Below are positions 8,632-17,518 of a stretch of DNA of 56,475 bases, in pieces. The position numbers and the translations under genes were made by a program. The notes under the pieces are model-generated. The model saw only the letters and a program-made list of their open reading frames with translations. It was not told the DNA's origin and ran no database searches. This DNA comes from Deltaproteobacteria bacterium (GTDB lineage Bacteria > Desulfobacterota > DSM-4660 > Desulfatiglandales > HGW-15): contig JAFGDF010000260.1 in assembly GCA_016932235.1 (NCBI GenBank), forward strand, positions 1 through 56,475, read 5' to 3'. Every line of letters begins with the position of its first letter. The stretch's first letter is position 1.

Positions 8632-10236
8632 TTACTCCCACCTTATGGTATTGGCTAAAATACTTGTCAGGTCTCGCATTTCCATGGTAAGTTCATTTTC
8701 GATGAATGGATCTTCCATGGCACACTGGAGGTGTATCTGACATTTCGGACAGGCCGTAACAAGGACGTCGCTGCCAGTACTATGAGCCTGTCTTATTCGT
8801 TTTACTTGCATCGCTTTGCTGAATGAATCACATCCTGTCCACCCTACGTTTCCACAGCAGATGGCATTGGCGCCGAAATCCTGCATTTCTTTAAACGATA
8901 CCGTATCAAGCCTGCTCAGCAGTTTCCTGGGGAGATCAGGGCGGCCTTCAAAACGACTCAATCTGCAAGGATCCTGAAAAGTTATGGAGTGCTCGAACTT
9001 CTTAAAAGAAACAGCTCCCTTTCCAATCTCCCTCTCAAGTAAATCATAGATATGTGTCACCTTAAACTTTATTTCAATGCCCTGTTCGGGGTAATCATGG
9101 GAAAAAGTCCTGTAACATTCAGGGCATGACGTAATAAGCTCCTTAATCCCCCGTTCATGAATGGTCTTTACATTTTTTTTCGCAAGCTTTAAAAAGTTTT
9201 CCTTGTCGCCTGTCCATAGAAGGTCGTGTCCGCAGCACCGCTCATCGGAAAAAATCGCTGGCGATATGTCAAAAAAATTCAACAGCCTCAGACTGTCCAC
9301 CAGGATATCGCTCGTCTTCACCTTAAGATGTTTTCTGAAAAAATTGTCAAAAATAGGCGCGCAACCCCCAAAATAAAGGACCTCACTCGCCGGATCCGTT
9401 TTTATTTCTCCGGGGAGCCATTCCCAATGATTTGTTTTTAGATTTTCGCTTGCCATTGTTCGCATTATGGAGTGAAAGAACCCGCCATGGTTGGAGAAAT
9501 CCTTTATCATTCCTTTCCTTGATGCATACCTCATATCTCTTATGAATTCCGGAAATTTAACAGCCGATGGGCACCGGTCATAGCAGAGCCCGCATGTGAG
9601 GCATGACCATATATCCTGCTGAACGTCAACCGATAGTGTATCTCCGGCAATGATTGACCCGGCCATTGCCCTGGGGGAAAATGGTTTGCCTGCCAGGCTC
9701 AAAGGGCATGCGGAAGAGCACTTTCCGCACTCCTGGCAGGCATAGACATTATGCAGTTCTATTATTTCTTTTATCAATTTCTCCCTGTCTTCAGGAGCAT
9801 TCTCTTTAATGGGAGGCGTTACCGGGCTCTTCTCCATGGCACTTATCTCTTTATGGAACTCTTTTAGAAACTGAAGAAGAGATTCCGCCTCTTCCGGCAA
9901 AAATGTGGCCAGACGCAGCCTTCCTTTTCCCAGGCCCATCAGCTCAAGGATACTGCGGGTATCCTCAACATTATTCAAGGCGGTTTCAGTCCCTTTTCCG
10001 TATCGGCATGAACCTTCCTTGCATCCTACCAGGGCTACGCCATCTGCTCCCATCTCAAAAGGTTTAAACAAAAGCGCCTTGCTTATTCTCCCCGTGCATG
10101 GGATACGCACCATCTTTATCCCCTCCGGGACCGATGATGACCGGTTTTGAATGTTTTGGTATGCCGCATGCGGGCTCCAGTTGCATAGGAAAAGAATAAT
10201 ATTCGGGCTTCTTTTGCGCCTGTCTTCTGTTTTCAT
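8632..10236 (-). CDS. MvhD-HdrC-HdrB/D fusion electron-transfer protein
   Basis: Three modules lie in one 534-residue chain. Residues about 13-115 are an MvhD domain (FLCNW, IPCTGRI, VGCKEGSCRYGKG), which usually docks a dehydrogenase or hydrogenase onto HdrA. Residues about 160-230 hold two 4Fe-4S motifs (CQECGKCSSACP and CLTCGLCYDRCP), as in HdrC. Residues about 280-525 hold two cysteine-rich CCG domains (CCGHDLLWTG and CCGNVGWTGC), the HdrB/HdrD module that binds non-cubane clusters at the disulfide-reducing site. The first PTxCP-like positions are varied. It starts within the ATGA overlap with the upstream gene, and the selenoprotein HdrA follows 18 nt later. The natural electron acceptor is not deducible from sequence. 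Confidence 0.85.
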   Translation of the reverse strand: MKTEDRRKRSPNIILFLCNWSPHAAYQNIQNRSSSVPEGIKMVRIPCTGRISKALLFKPFEMGADGVALVGCKEGSCRYGKGTETALNNVEDTRSILELMGLGKGRLRLATFLPEEAESLLQFLKEFHKEISAMEKSPVTPPIKENAPEDREKLIKEIIELHNVYACQECGKCSSACPLSLAGKPFSPRAMAGSIIAGDTLSVDVQQDIWSCLTCGLCYDRCPSAVKFPEFIRDMRYASRKGMIKDFSNHGGFFHSIMRTMASENLKTNHWEWLPGEIKTDPASEVLYFGGCAPIFDNFFRKHLKVKTSDILVDSLRLLNFFDISPAIFSDERCCGHDLLWTGDKENFLKLAKKNVKTIHERGIKELITSCPECYRTFSHDYPEQGIEIKFKVTHIYDLLEREIGKGAVSFKKFEHSITFQDPCRLSRFEGRPDLPRKLLSRLDTVSFKEMQDFGANAICCGNVGWTGCDSFSKAMQVKRIRQAHSTGSDVLVTACPKCQIHLQCAMEDPFIENELTMEMRDLTSILANTIRWE

Positions 10237-13200
10237 GCTCTAATGACTTCCTCTATAAGCTGCTCAAGGTATATTTTATCACGATATGGACTGTCAGCGG
10301 CGTTCGTCGGACACACGGAAATGCAGTTACCGCATCCCTTGCATAATGCCTCATCCACCATCGCATACCATCCGTCCACATTATTCCGTTGAAAAGAAAT
10401 GGCATTATAGGGGCATACGTTTATACATCGTCCGCAACCACGGCATAAGTCCTTATCCACGACAACCGTGTAACCCTTGCTTTGCCTGGGGCCCCTTGGC
10501 ATGACGGCGGCAGCAAGAACGGCAGCGGCTAGACCTTTCCTCCTGTCAGATACCTTGACGTCCGGGGGATTTGAGATAAAAAGACCTGCGATTGATGTCC
10601 TTCCAGGATAAAGAAATGGAATACCCGTTACACCCTCTTTTTGCATGGATGAAGTAACAATGCGTTTCTGAAAACCTTCCTGTAATATATAAGGGACCGT
10701 TCTCCGTGATCTTTCCCCGAGAATAATAGTTCCTACCTGAAGGACTTCAGGCAGATCATCTGAAACCAAAAAAATCTTAAAATCGCCCAGAGAACCCCCT
10801 AACCCTCTAACCATTGCTTTATCAAAAAAACGTATATTAGGAGAAAAGAACTTCTCTGGTGAATACCTTCCGCTGCTTCCAAAAAGAAGAACCTCAAAGC
10901 CTGCTTCAGCAAGTGTTCTGGCGCTGTTTTCCGAAGCTTCAGAATCCCCTATTACAGCCGTGGCAAAGTTGTAAGTCCGCATCGGTGATGGAAGTGGCTT
11001 CACCCGTCTGGCCCTCTGGATGGACCTTTCAAGTAATCCGGTAAACCGCCTCAGGGCATCCTCCTTATCATGCATGAAATAAGATAGGGCTTCACCCCGG
11101 AGATTACATGTCTCAATCATTGACCTGCTGATTCCGGTGCCGTTAAACAGGGCGCTCTTAAGCCGGCTCCTCTGATCGGTGCAGGCGCTGCAGACAAAAT
11201 CCAGTGGGCAGCAGACACAGGACGCCAGAACGACCCTTGTGATACCTTTCTCGCGTATTTTCCTTACAATATTGTTGGAACCTTCCGTCACACATGCGGC
11301 ATCAAGAAATTCCGCATGTATTAAACCCTCTTTTCCGGTCAGGCTATTGACATAATCCTCCATCTCCTTGGACCATCCCAGGCTGTCATTACAGCGACAA
11401 ACAAAAACGCCGAGACGCACCTCCGGGGAGAGGCCCGGATCAGGTGGAGCGAACGCCACGCCATGCCCCCTCAATCGCTGGGAAGATCTCCTCAGAAGCA
11501 CCATTGCATTAGCTGCCGCTGCAAATCCCCTGGTTATCATGTCATTCACGTTTGTCTTTGCCGTTTTTGGTCCATAAGCCCTGATAACGTCCTCGCCCTT
11601 TATCGAAGGGCAGATTTCCGGATCTGCAATTATCACAACACCTGCCTGCTCGATGGATTCTTCCGTTTTTTCTTCATGATTTATGGCACCTATACGCTTG
11701 CATGCGTCCACACAAAGCATACATTCCGAGCATATTCCGCATTGCAGGCAGCGTTCGGCCTCACTAAGAACCTGCGCTTCAGTCAGCCCGATGGCCACTT
11801 CAGAAAAATCATCCTTCCGCGAACCGGGCTGTCTTTCAGGCATGATAGGTCTGGCCATGGATGGGAGATCTTTCGGGATATCAATAAAATCCAGATCTTC
11901 AGGTCTCGTATTCAACCGTGATAAAACGGATTCGCCCGATATATCAGAGTGAACATATTTTGCCAAAGCCCTCCCGCAAGCCATTGCATCAACAACTGAA
12001 GTCGGGCCCGTAGTCACATCTCCTGCAGCGTAAACATCAGGGATATTCGTTCGCAATGACTTATCGACTTTTATGAAGCCTCTTTCTGAAATATCCGTCT
12101 TCATCATGGAACCACGATTGAGGAAAGGCCCGCTTTGTCCTATGGCAACAAAGACCCTGTCGAACTTGAGATCAAAGGAATCCTTTCCAGGGGATATTAT
12201 CGGCCTTCTCCTGCCGGACGAGTCGGGTTCACCAAGTTCCATTCTAATGCACCTCAGACCGCTGACCTTCCCATCCTCAATAAGGATTTCCCGGGGTGTT
12301 GTCAGGTAAAGAATCTTTACTCCTTCCTCTTCGGCCGCCTTGATCTCTTCCTCCCACGCCGGCATCTCGGCGCGTGTCCTGCGGTAGATTAATGTAACCT
12401 CCTGCGCCCCTAACCGAAGAGCTGACCTCGCTACATCAATTGCAGCATTGCCTCCACCCACTACAGCTATCCTGTTCCCGCACGCAACCCTGCCTTTCAG
12501 GTTACATTCCCTCAAAAAATCTATCCCCTGGCAGACATCAAGGGATTCTTCTCCTGGAATTCCAAGATCGATTCCATTATGTGCCCCTGTCGCCAATACC
12601 ACAGCCCTGAACTCTTTTTTTAGCTCGTTAAAATCCCCGGACAGATCAACAGGGGATGAGGTTCTTATAGTAACCCCCAGTTTCCTGATATATTCCAGTT
12701 CATAATCAAGAATCTCCCTTGGAAGCCTGTGAGGACCGATTCCATAGCGTAACAGGCCGCCCGCCATTTTCTCTTTTTCAAAAACAGTAACCTGATAGCC
12801 CAACCGGTGCAGATCAACCGCAGCGGCCAAACCTGCCGGTCCGGACCCTATGACCGCAATCTTTTCCCCATCCTTATTGAGCACAGGATCCGGCAACTTG
12901 TGGGGATGAGAAAGTTCATAATCGGCCAGGTATCTTTTAATATCTTTTATCGCAAGAGGTTCGTCAAGATCACCCCTCCTGCATGCCTTCTCGCATGGAT
13001 GTGTGCATACTCGCCCGCAGATACCCGGCAGAATATTATCCCTCCTCACCAGAGCAAGTGCTTCCCGAAAGCGCTTGGCCATTGATAGAGCTATATATCC
13101 CTGGACATTGACCCCCAGCGGGCAGTTCTCCTGGCATAAAGGTGTTTTTCTCTTTTTGATGGACACTCTGCCAGGCAGGCTTCCCCTGCTGTTAAACTCA

Positions 13201-13595
13201 ATAGGCTTCGTTCCTTCAGGAGTGGTAACAGGGCACTCAAGCAAGCATCTTCCGCAGAGGATACAGCGATCTTCATCGACATATGTATTTTCCTTTTTAA
13301 CGCGCGCGCGAAACCCTTGTGGCGTATGCCTTATATATGTAACCTTTGCCGGCAGTATGGTATTGATCCGCGGATTTCTGAGAATCCTTATCAGTCCGGA
13401 ACGGTGAGCATAGTTAAACGTAATGCCTGTGGGAAGACGCCATTCCTCTCTTGAAAATTTCTTGTTGAGATCAACCTCAGATTCCACAAGGATTACCGGG
13501 ATACCAAGTTCACCGAGCTTGTTGGTAGCCGCCACACCCGAAGGAGTTGCTCCGATTACCATCACACTATGCAGGCGATCTTTAGCTCTCTTCAT
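10233..13595 (-). CDS. Giant NfnB/GltD-HdrA-like fusion flavo-iron-sulfur protein
   Basis: This 1120-residue protein is a composite. Residues about 10-120 resemble part of HdrA (Rossmann motif VIGATPSG, then CILCGRCLLECP). Residues about 150-560 are a GltD/NfnB-type NAD(P)H:acceptor module: CGRVCTHPCEKACRRGD, FAD motif VIGSGPAGLAAA, NAD(P) motif VVGGGNAAIDVA, and AAGDVTTGPTSVVDAMACG. Near residue 610 is a Cys-dense motif CLQCGICSECMLCVDAC. Residues about 715-880 resemble the HdrA N-terminal domain (VFVCRCNDS, VLASCVCCPLDFVCSAC), followed by a weakened Rossmann fold and two ferredoxin motifs CRGCGRCINVCP and CKGCGNCISVCP near the end. It probably exchanges electrons between NAD(P)H and ferredoxin for the neighbouring Kor enzyme (inference). 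It is coupled to both neighbours (2-nt gap and 4-nt overlap). Confidence 0.85.
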   Translation of the reverse strand: MKRAKDRLHSVMVIGATPSGVAATNKLGELGIPVILVESEVDLNKKFSREEWRLPTGITFNYAHRSGLIRILRNPRINTILPAKVTYIRHTPQGFRARVKKENTYVDEDRCILCGRCLLECPVTTPEGTKPIEFNSRGSLPGRVSIKKRKTPLCQENCPLGVNVQGYIALSMAKRFREALALVRRDNILPGICGRVCTHPCEKACRRGDLDEPLAIKDIKRYLADYELSHPHKLPDPVLNKDGEKIAVIGSGPAGLAAAVDLHRLGYQVTVFEKEKMAGGLLRYGIGPHRLPREILDYELEYIRKLGVTIRTSSPVDLSGDFNELKKEFRAVVLATGAHNGIDLGIPGEESLDVCQGIDFLRECNLKGRVACGNRIAVVGGGNAAIDVARSALRLGAQEVTLIYRRTRAEMPAWEEEIKAAEEEGVKILYLTTPREILIEDGKVSGLRCIRMELGEPDSSGRRRPIISPGKDSFDLKFDRVFVAIGQSGPFLNRGSMMKTDISERGFIKVDKSLRTNIPDVYAAGDVTTGPTSVVDAMACGRALAKYVHSDISGESVLSRLNTRPEDLDFIDIPKDLPSMARPIMPERQPGSRKDDFSEVAIGLTEAQVLSEAERCLQCGICSECMLCVDACKRIGAINHEEKTEESIEQAGVVIIADPEICPSIKGEDVIRAYGPKTAKTNVNDMITRGFAAAANAMVLLRRSSQRLRGHGVAFAPPDPGLSPEVRLGVFVCRCNDSLGWSKEMEDYVNSLTGKEGLIHAEFLDAACVTEGSNNIVRKIREKGITRVVLASCVCCPLDFVCSACTDQRSRLKSALFNGTGISRSMIETCNLRGEALSYFMHDKEDALRRFTGLLERSIQRARRVKPLPSPMRTYNFATAVIGDSEASENSARTLAEAGFEVLLFGSSGRYSPEKFFSPNIRFFDKAMVRGLGGSLGDFKIFLVSDDLPEVLQVGTIILGERSRRTVPYILQEGFQKRIVTSSMQKEGVTGIPFLYPGRTSIAGLFISNPPDVKVSDRRKGLAAAVLAAAVMPRGPRQSKGYTVVVDKDLCRGCGRCINVCPYNAISFQRNNVDGWYAMVDEALCKGCGNCISVCPTNAADSPYRDKIYLEQLIEEVIRA

Positions 13596-13597
13596 TT

Positions 13598-14179
13598 TCA
13601 GGCCCCCGCCTTTCCAGCGGCTTTTTTCTTGATTCCTTTAAGGACGGCAACGCCATAATCATAACCTTTGTCAAAAGCCTTCAAATTCATATCCTCGGTG
13701 CCCTTTGGAACAGTCTCGGCCACAGTCTTCCTTGCCGAGTCTGGCGAGACAACTCCCGTCGTTGAAGTGATAAATCCCATCATAATGATATTTGCCATCA
13801 TCTTTCTTCCAAGTTCTTCAGCCATTCTGTTGCATGGAATTGAAAAGGCCTTTCCTGAAAATCCCGTTACCCTTACAAGATCACTGTCAAAGATAAGAAT
13901 TCCATCATCATGTATCTTTGATATGAACTTGTCGAAACCACCCTGCGACATGCATACCAGGATATCCGCCAACCTGACATAGGGATAATGGATAAACCCT
14001 TCCGAGATGATAACCTGAGCGCTGCAGGCCCCGCCACGCGCCTCGGGTCCATAAGACTGCACCAGCGTACTATGCTTTTTATCTCCCAGTGTGGCCGACT
14101 GCCCCAGGATCTTTCCCGCAAGGACAATACCCTGTCCTCCGAAGCCGGTTATAATAATCTCTTTTTTCTTTTCTCCCAT
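13598..14179 (-). CDS. korC: 2-oxoacid:ferredoxin oxidoreductase gamma subunit
   Basis: The gamma subunit closes the catalytic assembly of 2-oxoacid:ferredoxin oxidoreductases, which decarboxylate a 2-oxoacid to its acyl-CoA and reduce ferredoxin. The 193-residue protein has the family motifs GFGGQGIVLAGKIL near the N-terminus, SYGPEARGGACSAQV near 45 and NIIMMGFITSTTGVV near 130. The ATG directly follows the korB stop codon. It sits in the order korD-A-B-C, as in 2-oxoglutarate-type enzymes. Confidence 0.9.
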   Translation of the reverse strand: MGEKKKEIIITGFGGQGIVLAGKILGQSATLGDKKHSTLVQSYGPEARGGACSAQVIISEGFIHYPYVRLADILVCMSQGGFDKFISKIHDDGILIFDSDLVRVTGFSGKAFSIPCNRMAEELGRKMMANIIMMGFITSTTGVVSPDSARKTVAETVPKGTEDMNLKAFDKGYDYGVAVLKGIKKKAAGKAGA

Positions 14180-15022
14180 TTATTCCTCCAAAAGCTCCGT
14201 GGGCCTGCATGTTTTGTCATAAGACTCAATACAGGTTTCCCTTTCAATATCTAAAAATTTCCCGAGTATAACTGTCTTTTGAAAATCGATGTCGAGCTCT
14301 GAAGGATTCGCTCCGTTTTTAATTATTGTATGCTCCTGATAGATCTTCATCGTATCAAAGATATTCTCCTTGTTTCGCCTGCCGTAATTGGTCGGGCAGG
14401 GCCCCAGAACCTCTATAAAAGAGAATCCCTTCTTTGTGAGGGCCTCACTGATACATTCGATCAGGTCTCTGGTGTGAAGAACTGTCCATCTTGCTACATA
14501 AGTTGCTCCCGAGGCATAGGCCAGAAGAGGAAGGTTGAAAGGTGCGTCAGGATTCCCCATAGGTGTGGTAGTCGTTTTTGCCTTTGCGGGCGTTGTGGCC
14601 GCCACCTGGCCGCCGGTCATTCCGTAATTAAAGTTATTTACGCATATTACAGAGATATCCACATTTCTTCTGGCAGCATGAATAAAATGGTTTCCTCCGA
14701 TTGCAAAAAGATCTCCATCTCCGCTGAATACAACAACATTTAGTTTTGGATTGGCAAGCTTGAGGCCCGTTGCAAAAGGTATCGCTCTCCCGTGAGTCGT
14801 ATGATAAGAATCCAAATTAACATAACCGGCGCCGCGCCCTGAACAACCTATGCCTGATACCATTACTGTTTTTTGGAGATCTATTCCGCTTGATTTCATT
14901 GCCATAAGAGTAGAGGAGAAGGCGGTACCGATGCCGCATCCCGGACACCAGATGTGCGGTATTCGATCAGTACGAATCAGATCATCCAGCGGGTGTTGTG
15001 TATGTTTGCTTTGCTGTTTCAT
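14180..15022 (-). CDS. korB: 2-oxoacid:ferredoxin oxidoreductase beta subunit (TPP-binding)
   Basis: This is the thiamine-diphosphate-binding subunit. It has the N-terminal cluster/TPP motif WCPGCGIG, the metal-TPP motif GDGDLFAIGGNHFIHAARRN, NNFNYGMTGGQ and ATTPAKAKTTTTPMGNP. This pattern is typical of KorB and related short beta subunits. I start at the ATG giving MKQQSKHTQHP. The open frame extends 42 codons further upstream, but that part overlaps korA and has no family similarity. Sequence alone does not settle whether the substrate is 2-oxoglutarate, a branched-chain oxoacid or an aryl oxoacid. Confidence 0.9.
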   Translation of the reverse strand: MKQQSKHTQHPLDDLIRTDRIPHIWCPGCGIGTAFSSTLMAMKSSGIDLQKTVMVSGIGCSGRGAGYVNLDSYHTTHGRAIPFATGLKLANPKLNVVVFSGDGDLFAIGGNHFIHAARRNVDISVICVNNFNYGMTGGQVAATTPAKAKTTTTPMGNPDAPFNLPLLAYASGATYVARWTVLHTRDLIECISEALTKKGFSFIEVLGPCPTNYGRRNKENIFDTMKIYQEHTIIKNGANPSELDIDFQKTVILGKFLDIERETCIESYDKTCRPTELLEE

Positions 15023-15035
15023 CTTTGCTATCGAC

Positions 15036-16181
15036 CTAAAAATAGTATTCCAGAGTCTCAATGACCTTTTCCGGTGGAATAATAGTCCCGCCGGGGTGTC
15101 CCACAAGCACGCACTCCGCCCTCCCCCTTGAACATCGTTCAACCTCAAGATGAATCTGTCCCAGGTTTATTTCCACGGTAACAAAGCCTTTGACCCTCTC
15201 GGAGAGTTTCCTGATCTCTTCTTCAGGAAAAGGCCAGACTGTAATGAGCCTCAACAGACCGACTTTTTTCCCTTTTTCACGCGCTTCGTCAACCGCGGCC
15301 AGACCTGTTCTGGATGACACCCCATAGGAAACGATTACTATCTCAGCATCTTCGAGCCTATACCCCTCGGTTTTAATTATATCATCACGGTTTTTCCTTA
15401 TTTTCTGCACAAGACGTTCCATCATGCCGGCATGGGCTTCAGCAGTCATATCGGGATAACCTTTTTCATCATGTGTGAGACCTGTAACGTGTATATTGTA
15501 GCCTTCTCCGGCAATGGCCATAGGCGCTATACCGTCAGGTCCCGGTTCAAAAGGCCTGAACCTATCTTTTCTGCCTTTTGGTGCTGGCCTTTCCACCATT
15601 TTAATCTTCTTTGAATCCGGTATAATAACCCGCTCACTCAGATGCCCGATCATCTCGTCGGTCAAAATAATAACCGGCACCCTATACTTCTCACTGAGAT
15701 TAAAGGCCGTAATCGTCTGATAAAAGATATCCTGCGGCGAAGACGGTGCCAAAGCTATTATTTCATAATGACCATGTGATCCCCATTTTGCCTGCATCAT
15801 ATCGCCCTGGGCTCCCAGAGTCGGCAGTCCGGTGGATGGCCCGGCACGCTGCACATCAACTATTACACAAGGGGTTTCAGTAATAACGGCTAAGCCGATA
15901 TTTTCCATCATCAGACTGAAACCAGGACCTGATGTGGAGGTCATGCTTTTTACACCGGCGCATGACGCCCCGATAATGGATGCAATAGCCGCTATCTCAT
16001 CTTCCATCTGGATGAATGTTCCCCCTACTTCTGGAAGCCTTGCGGACATATGTTCGGCTATTTCAGTGGCGGGGGTTATGGGATAACCCCCGAAAAAACG
16101 GCATCCGGCCGCTAACGCACCTTCCGCACAAGCCACATCCCCTGTCATGAAATGCTCACCAGTATCCACAGCCGGTCTCAT
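15036..16181 (-). CDS. korA: 2-oxoacid:ferredoxin oxidoreductase alpha subunit
   Basis: The 381-residue alpha subunit carries the pyrimidine-binding and transketolase C-terminal-like domains. Its motifs are GCRFFGGYPITPATEIAE near residue 27, MTSTSGPGFSLMMENIGLA near 80, and QRAGPSTGLPTLGAQGDMMQ near 110, which are characteristic of KorA/VorB-type subunits. A C-terminal domain with ITVWPFPEEEIRKL follows. It lies between the ferredoxin subunit gene and korB in one transcript. Confidence 0.92.
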   Translation of the reverse strand: MRPAVDTGEHFMTGDVACAEGALAAGCRFFGGYPITPATEIAEHMSARLPEVGGTFIQMEDEIAAIASIIGASCAGVKSMTSTSGPGFSLMMENIGLAVITETPCVIVDVQRAGPSTGLPTLGAQGDMMQAKWGSHGHYEIIALAPSSPQDIFYQTITAFNLSEKYRVPVIILTDEMIGHLSERVIIPDSKKIKMVERPAPKGRKDRFRPFEPGPDGIAPMAIAGEGYNIHVTGLTHDEKGYPDMTAEAHAGMMERLVQKIRKNRDDIIKTEGYRLEDAEIVIVSYGVSSRTGLAAVDEAREKGKKVGLLRLITVWPFPEEEIRKLSERVKGFVTVEINLGQIHLEVERCSRGRAECVLVGHPGGTIIPPEKVIETLEYYF

Positions 16182-16228
16182 TATCTTGTTATCCTCACGT
16201 TAAAAAATAAGGTCAATAAACATATCGA

Positions 16229-16501
16229 CTACACATTATCATCCTGCAGGTCTTCTACAGAAAAAATGGCAAATTCCGGGCATATTATCTCACAATAGTG
16301 GCAATTTACGCATTCTTCGGGATTACTAACAAAAGGTGGGTGATATCCCTTTTGATTAAAACTTTTTGAAACTTCTAGTACCTTTTTGGGGCAAAATTCG
16401 ATGCAGTACCCGCAACCCTTGCATCTTTCCTCAATAATGTGGACGATGCCATGTGCCACTTGAATTTCATCAATATCAAAAGGAATCCGCCAGAAAGTCA
16501 T
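16229..16501 (-). CDS. korD: 2-oxoacid:ferredoxin oxidoreductase delta subunit (2[4Fe-4S] ferredoxin)
   Basis: This 90-residue ferredoxin-like subunit has two clusters, CKGCGYCIEFCPKKVL and CVNCHYCEIICPEFAI, with the KGYHPP segment between them that is typical of KorD. It passes electrons from the TPP site to free ferredoxin or, here, possibly to the HdrA-like proteins encoded downstream. It is the first gene of the seven-gene operon. The promoter should lie in the AT-rich stretch just upstream; I could not define it. Confidence 0.88.
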   Translation of the reverse strand: MTFWRIPFDIDEIQVAHGIVHIIEERCKGCGYCIEFCPKKVLEVSKSFNQKGYHPPFVSNPEECVNCHYCEIICPEFAIFSVEDLQDDNV

Positions 16502-17344
16502 TTGTTTTTCCCATAAATATTACTTTAAAGAATCAAAAACCGGGGTATTATATCTTTCTATCCTTGTAAGTCAAGTCCTTTAAGCAATATTCCAGATAAT
16601 TTATTAAGATACCCCCTGTTTTTTTTCTAGAGTGTCCCCCAAAATAGCACTTCTTTACGTAAAAATACCTTCCTGTGCTTACTGTCCCTTTCGTTTATAG
16701 GTAATTTTCCCAAAAAAACGCCAAATTAATGTAAAAACATTTTTTAATTTTTAAAAAACTATTCTATTTCATACAGTTATTCTCTTATTACCCCTGTCAC
16801 GACGAATAAAATCAAATGTACCCGTAACCGACATCCGATAAAGATCCTAATCTTTTTAGGGTCCTGCCGGACAAAGTTTAACGAACCCCATGGATACTCC
16901 CTCATAAATTTATGGGTTATCCCAACAAATAATACTTGTATCTTATAAAAAAAGGTAATAAAATAATGCTGATCCAAGAAAAAAGGGAAAATACATTTTA
17001 CCTTCATAAATACTTTCCAAAGTTTTACATCTGTATTCAATATGACTCGAGCCCCATTGGTGAACCAGAGGTCTTAATAAAATGCATGTATTCCATTTCT
17101 CCGAAGCAGGCCAATTGTGTGCCCTGCAGCAGCCTGCAAGGAACAGCGCACTTCGCAGGAACCGCGACCGGGACATGATAAAGCTGTCCACTTTGATCCG
17201 GGGGATGCATCACACATCAGAATATCAAATAGTGGTGCGTTCTCAAGCAGTTGGGCCGTTAGCATGATAATAATGCGCCTATGTCCGGTCAGGAATTTGA
17301 AAAGAATTGCAGGATGGGGAAAAAATATTTAAAGGGAAAATAGG
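16502..17344. other. Long AT-rich intergenic region upstream of korD
   Basis: About 840 bp show no credible gene. There is a half REP (CCTGCCGGACAAAGTTT at 16862-16880), a stretch around 16630-16700 with GTCCCCCAAAATAG-like sequence seen in decayed mobile elements, and the left end of a MITE-like element at 17282-17322. The short open frames on both strands between 16777 and 17332 overlap each other and look like chance. Confidence 0.6.
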
Positions 17345-17503
17345 ATGAAAGAGTCTCAAAGAAAAAAGATTGAAGAAAAGTTGAAAAGGATGATCGATCT
17401 TCAACTTCAATCAATGAAAGAAAATGAAATTATTAACAAAATACCGCCAGGAACAAAGGCGATCCGCCGTCGTAAAGGCTCGCCCGATAAATACATTGCA
17501 TAA
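17345..17503 (+). CDS. Small basic helical protein, unknown (52 aa)
   Basis: The reading frame gives MKESQRKKIEEKLKRMIDLQ and onward through KIPPGTKAIRRRKG to KYIA. It is strongly charged: predicted helical in its first half, proline/arginine-rich in the second. An AAAGGG lies about 8 nt ahead of the ATG. It is convergent with the DUF364 gene (15 bp apart) and starts just after the MITE-like left end. I do not recognise a family. The amino-acid composition looks protein-like, but the ORF is short, so it may be a remnant. Confidence 0.4.
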   Translation: MKESQRKKIEEKLKRMIDLQLQSMKENEIINKIPPGTKAIRRRKGSPDKYIA

Positions 17504-17518
17504 GATATCAGCAGACCC

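Noticed and set aside
15023..15148. N-terminal extension of korB
   Set aside because: It overlaps the end of korA, has no similarity to beta subunits, and a family-consistent ATG exists at 15022.
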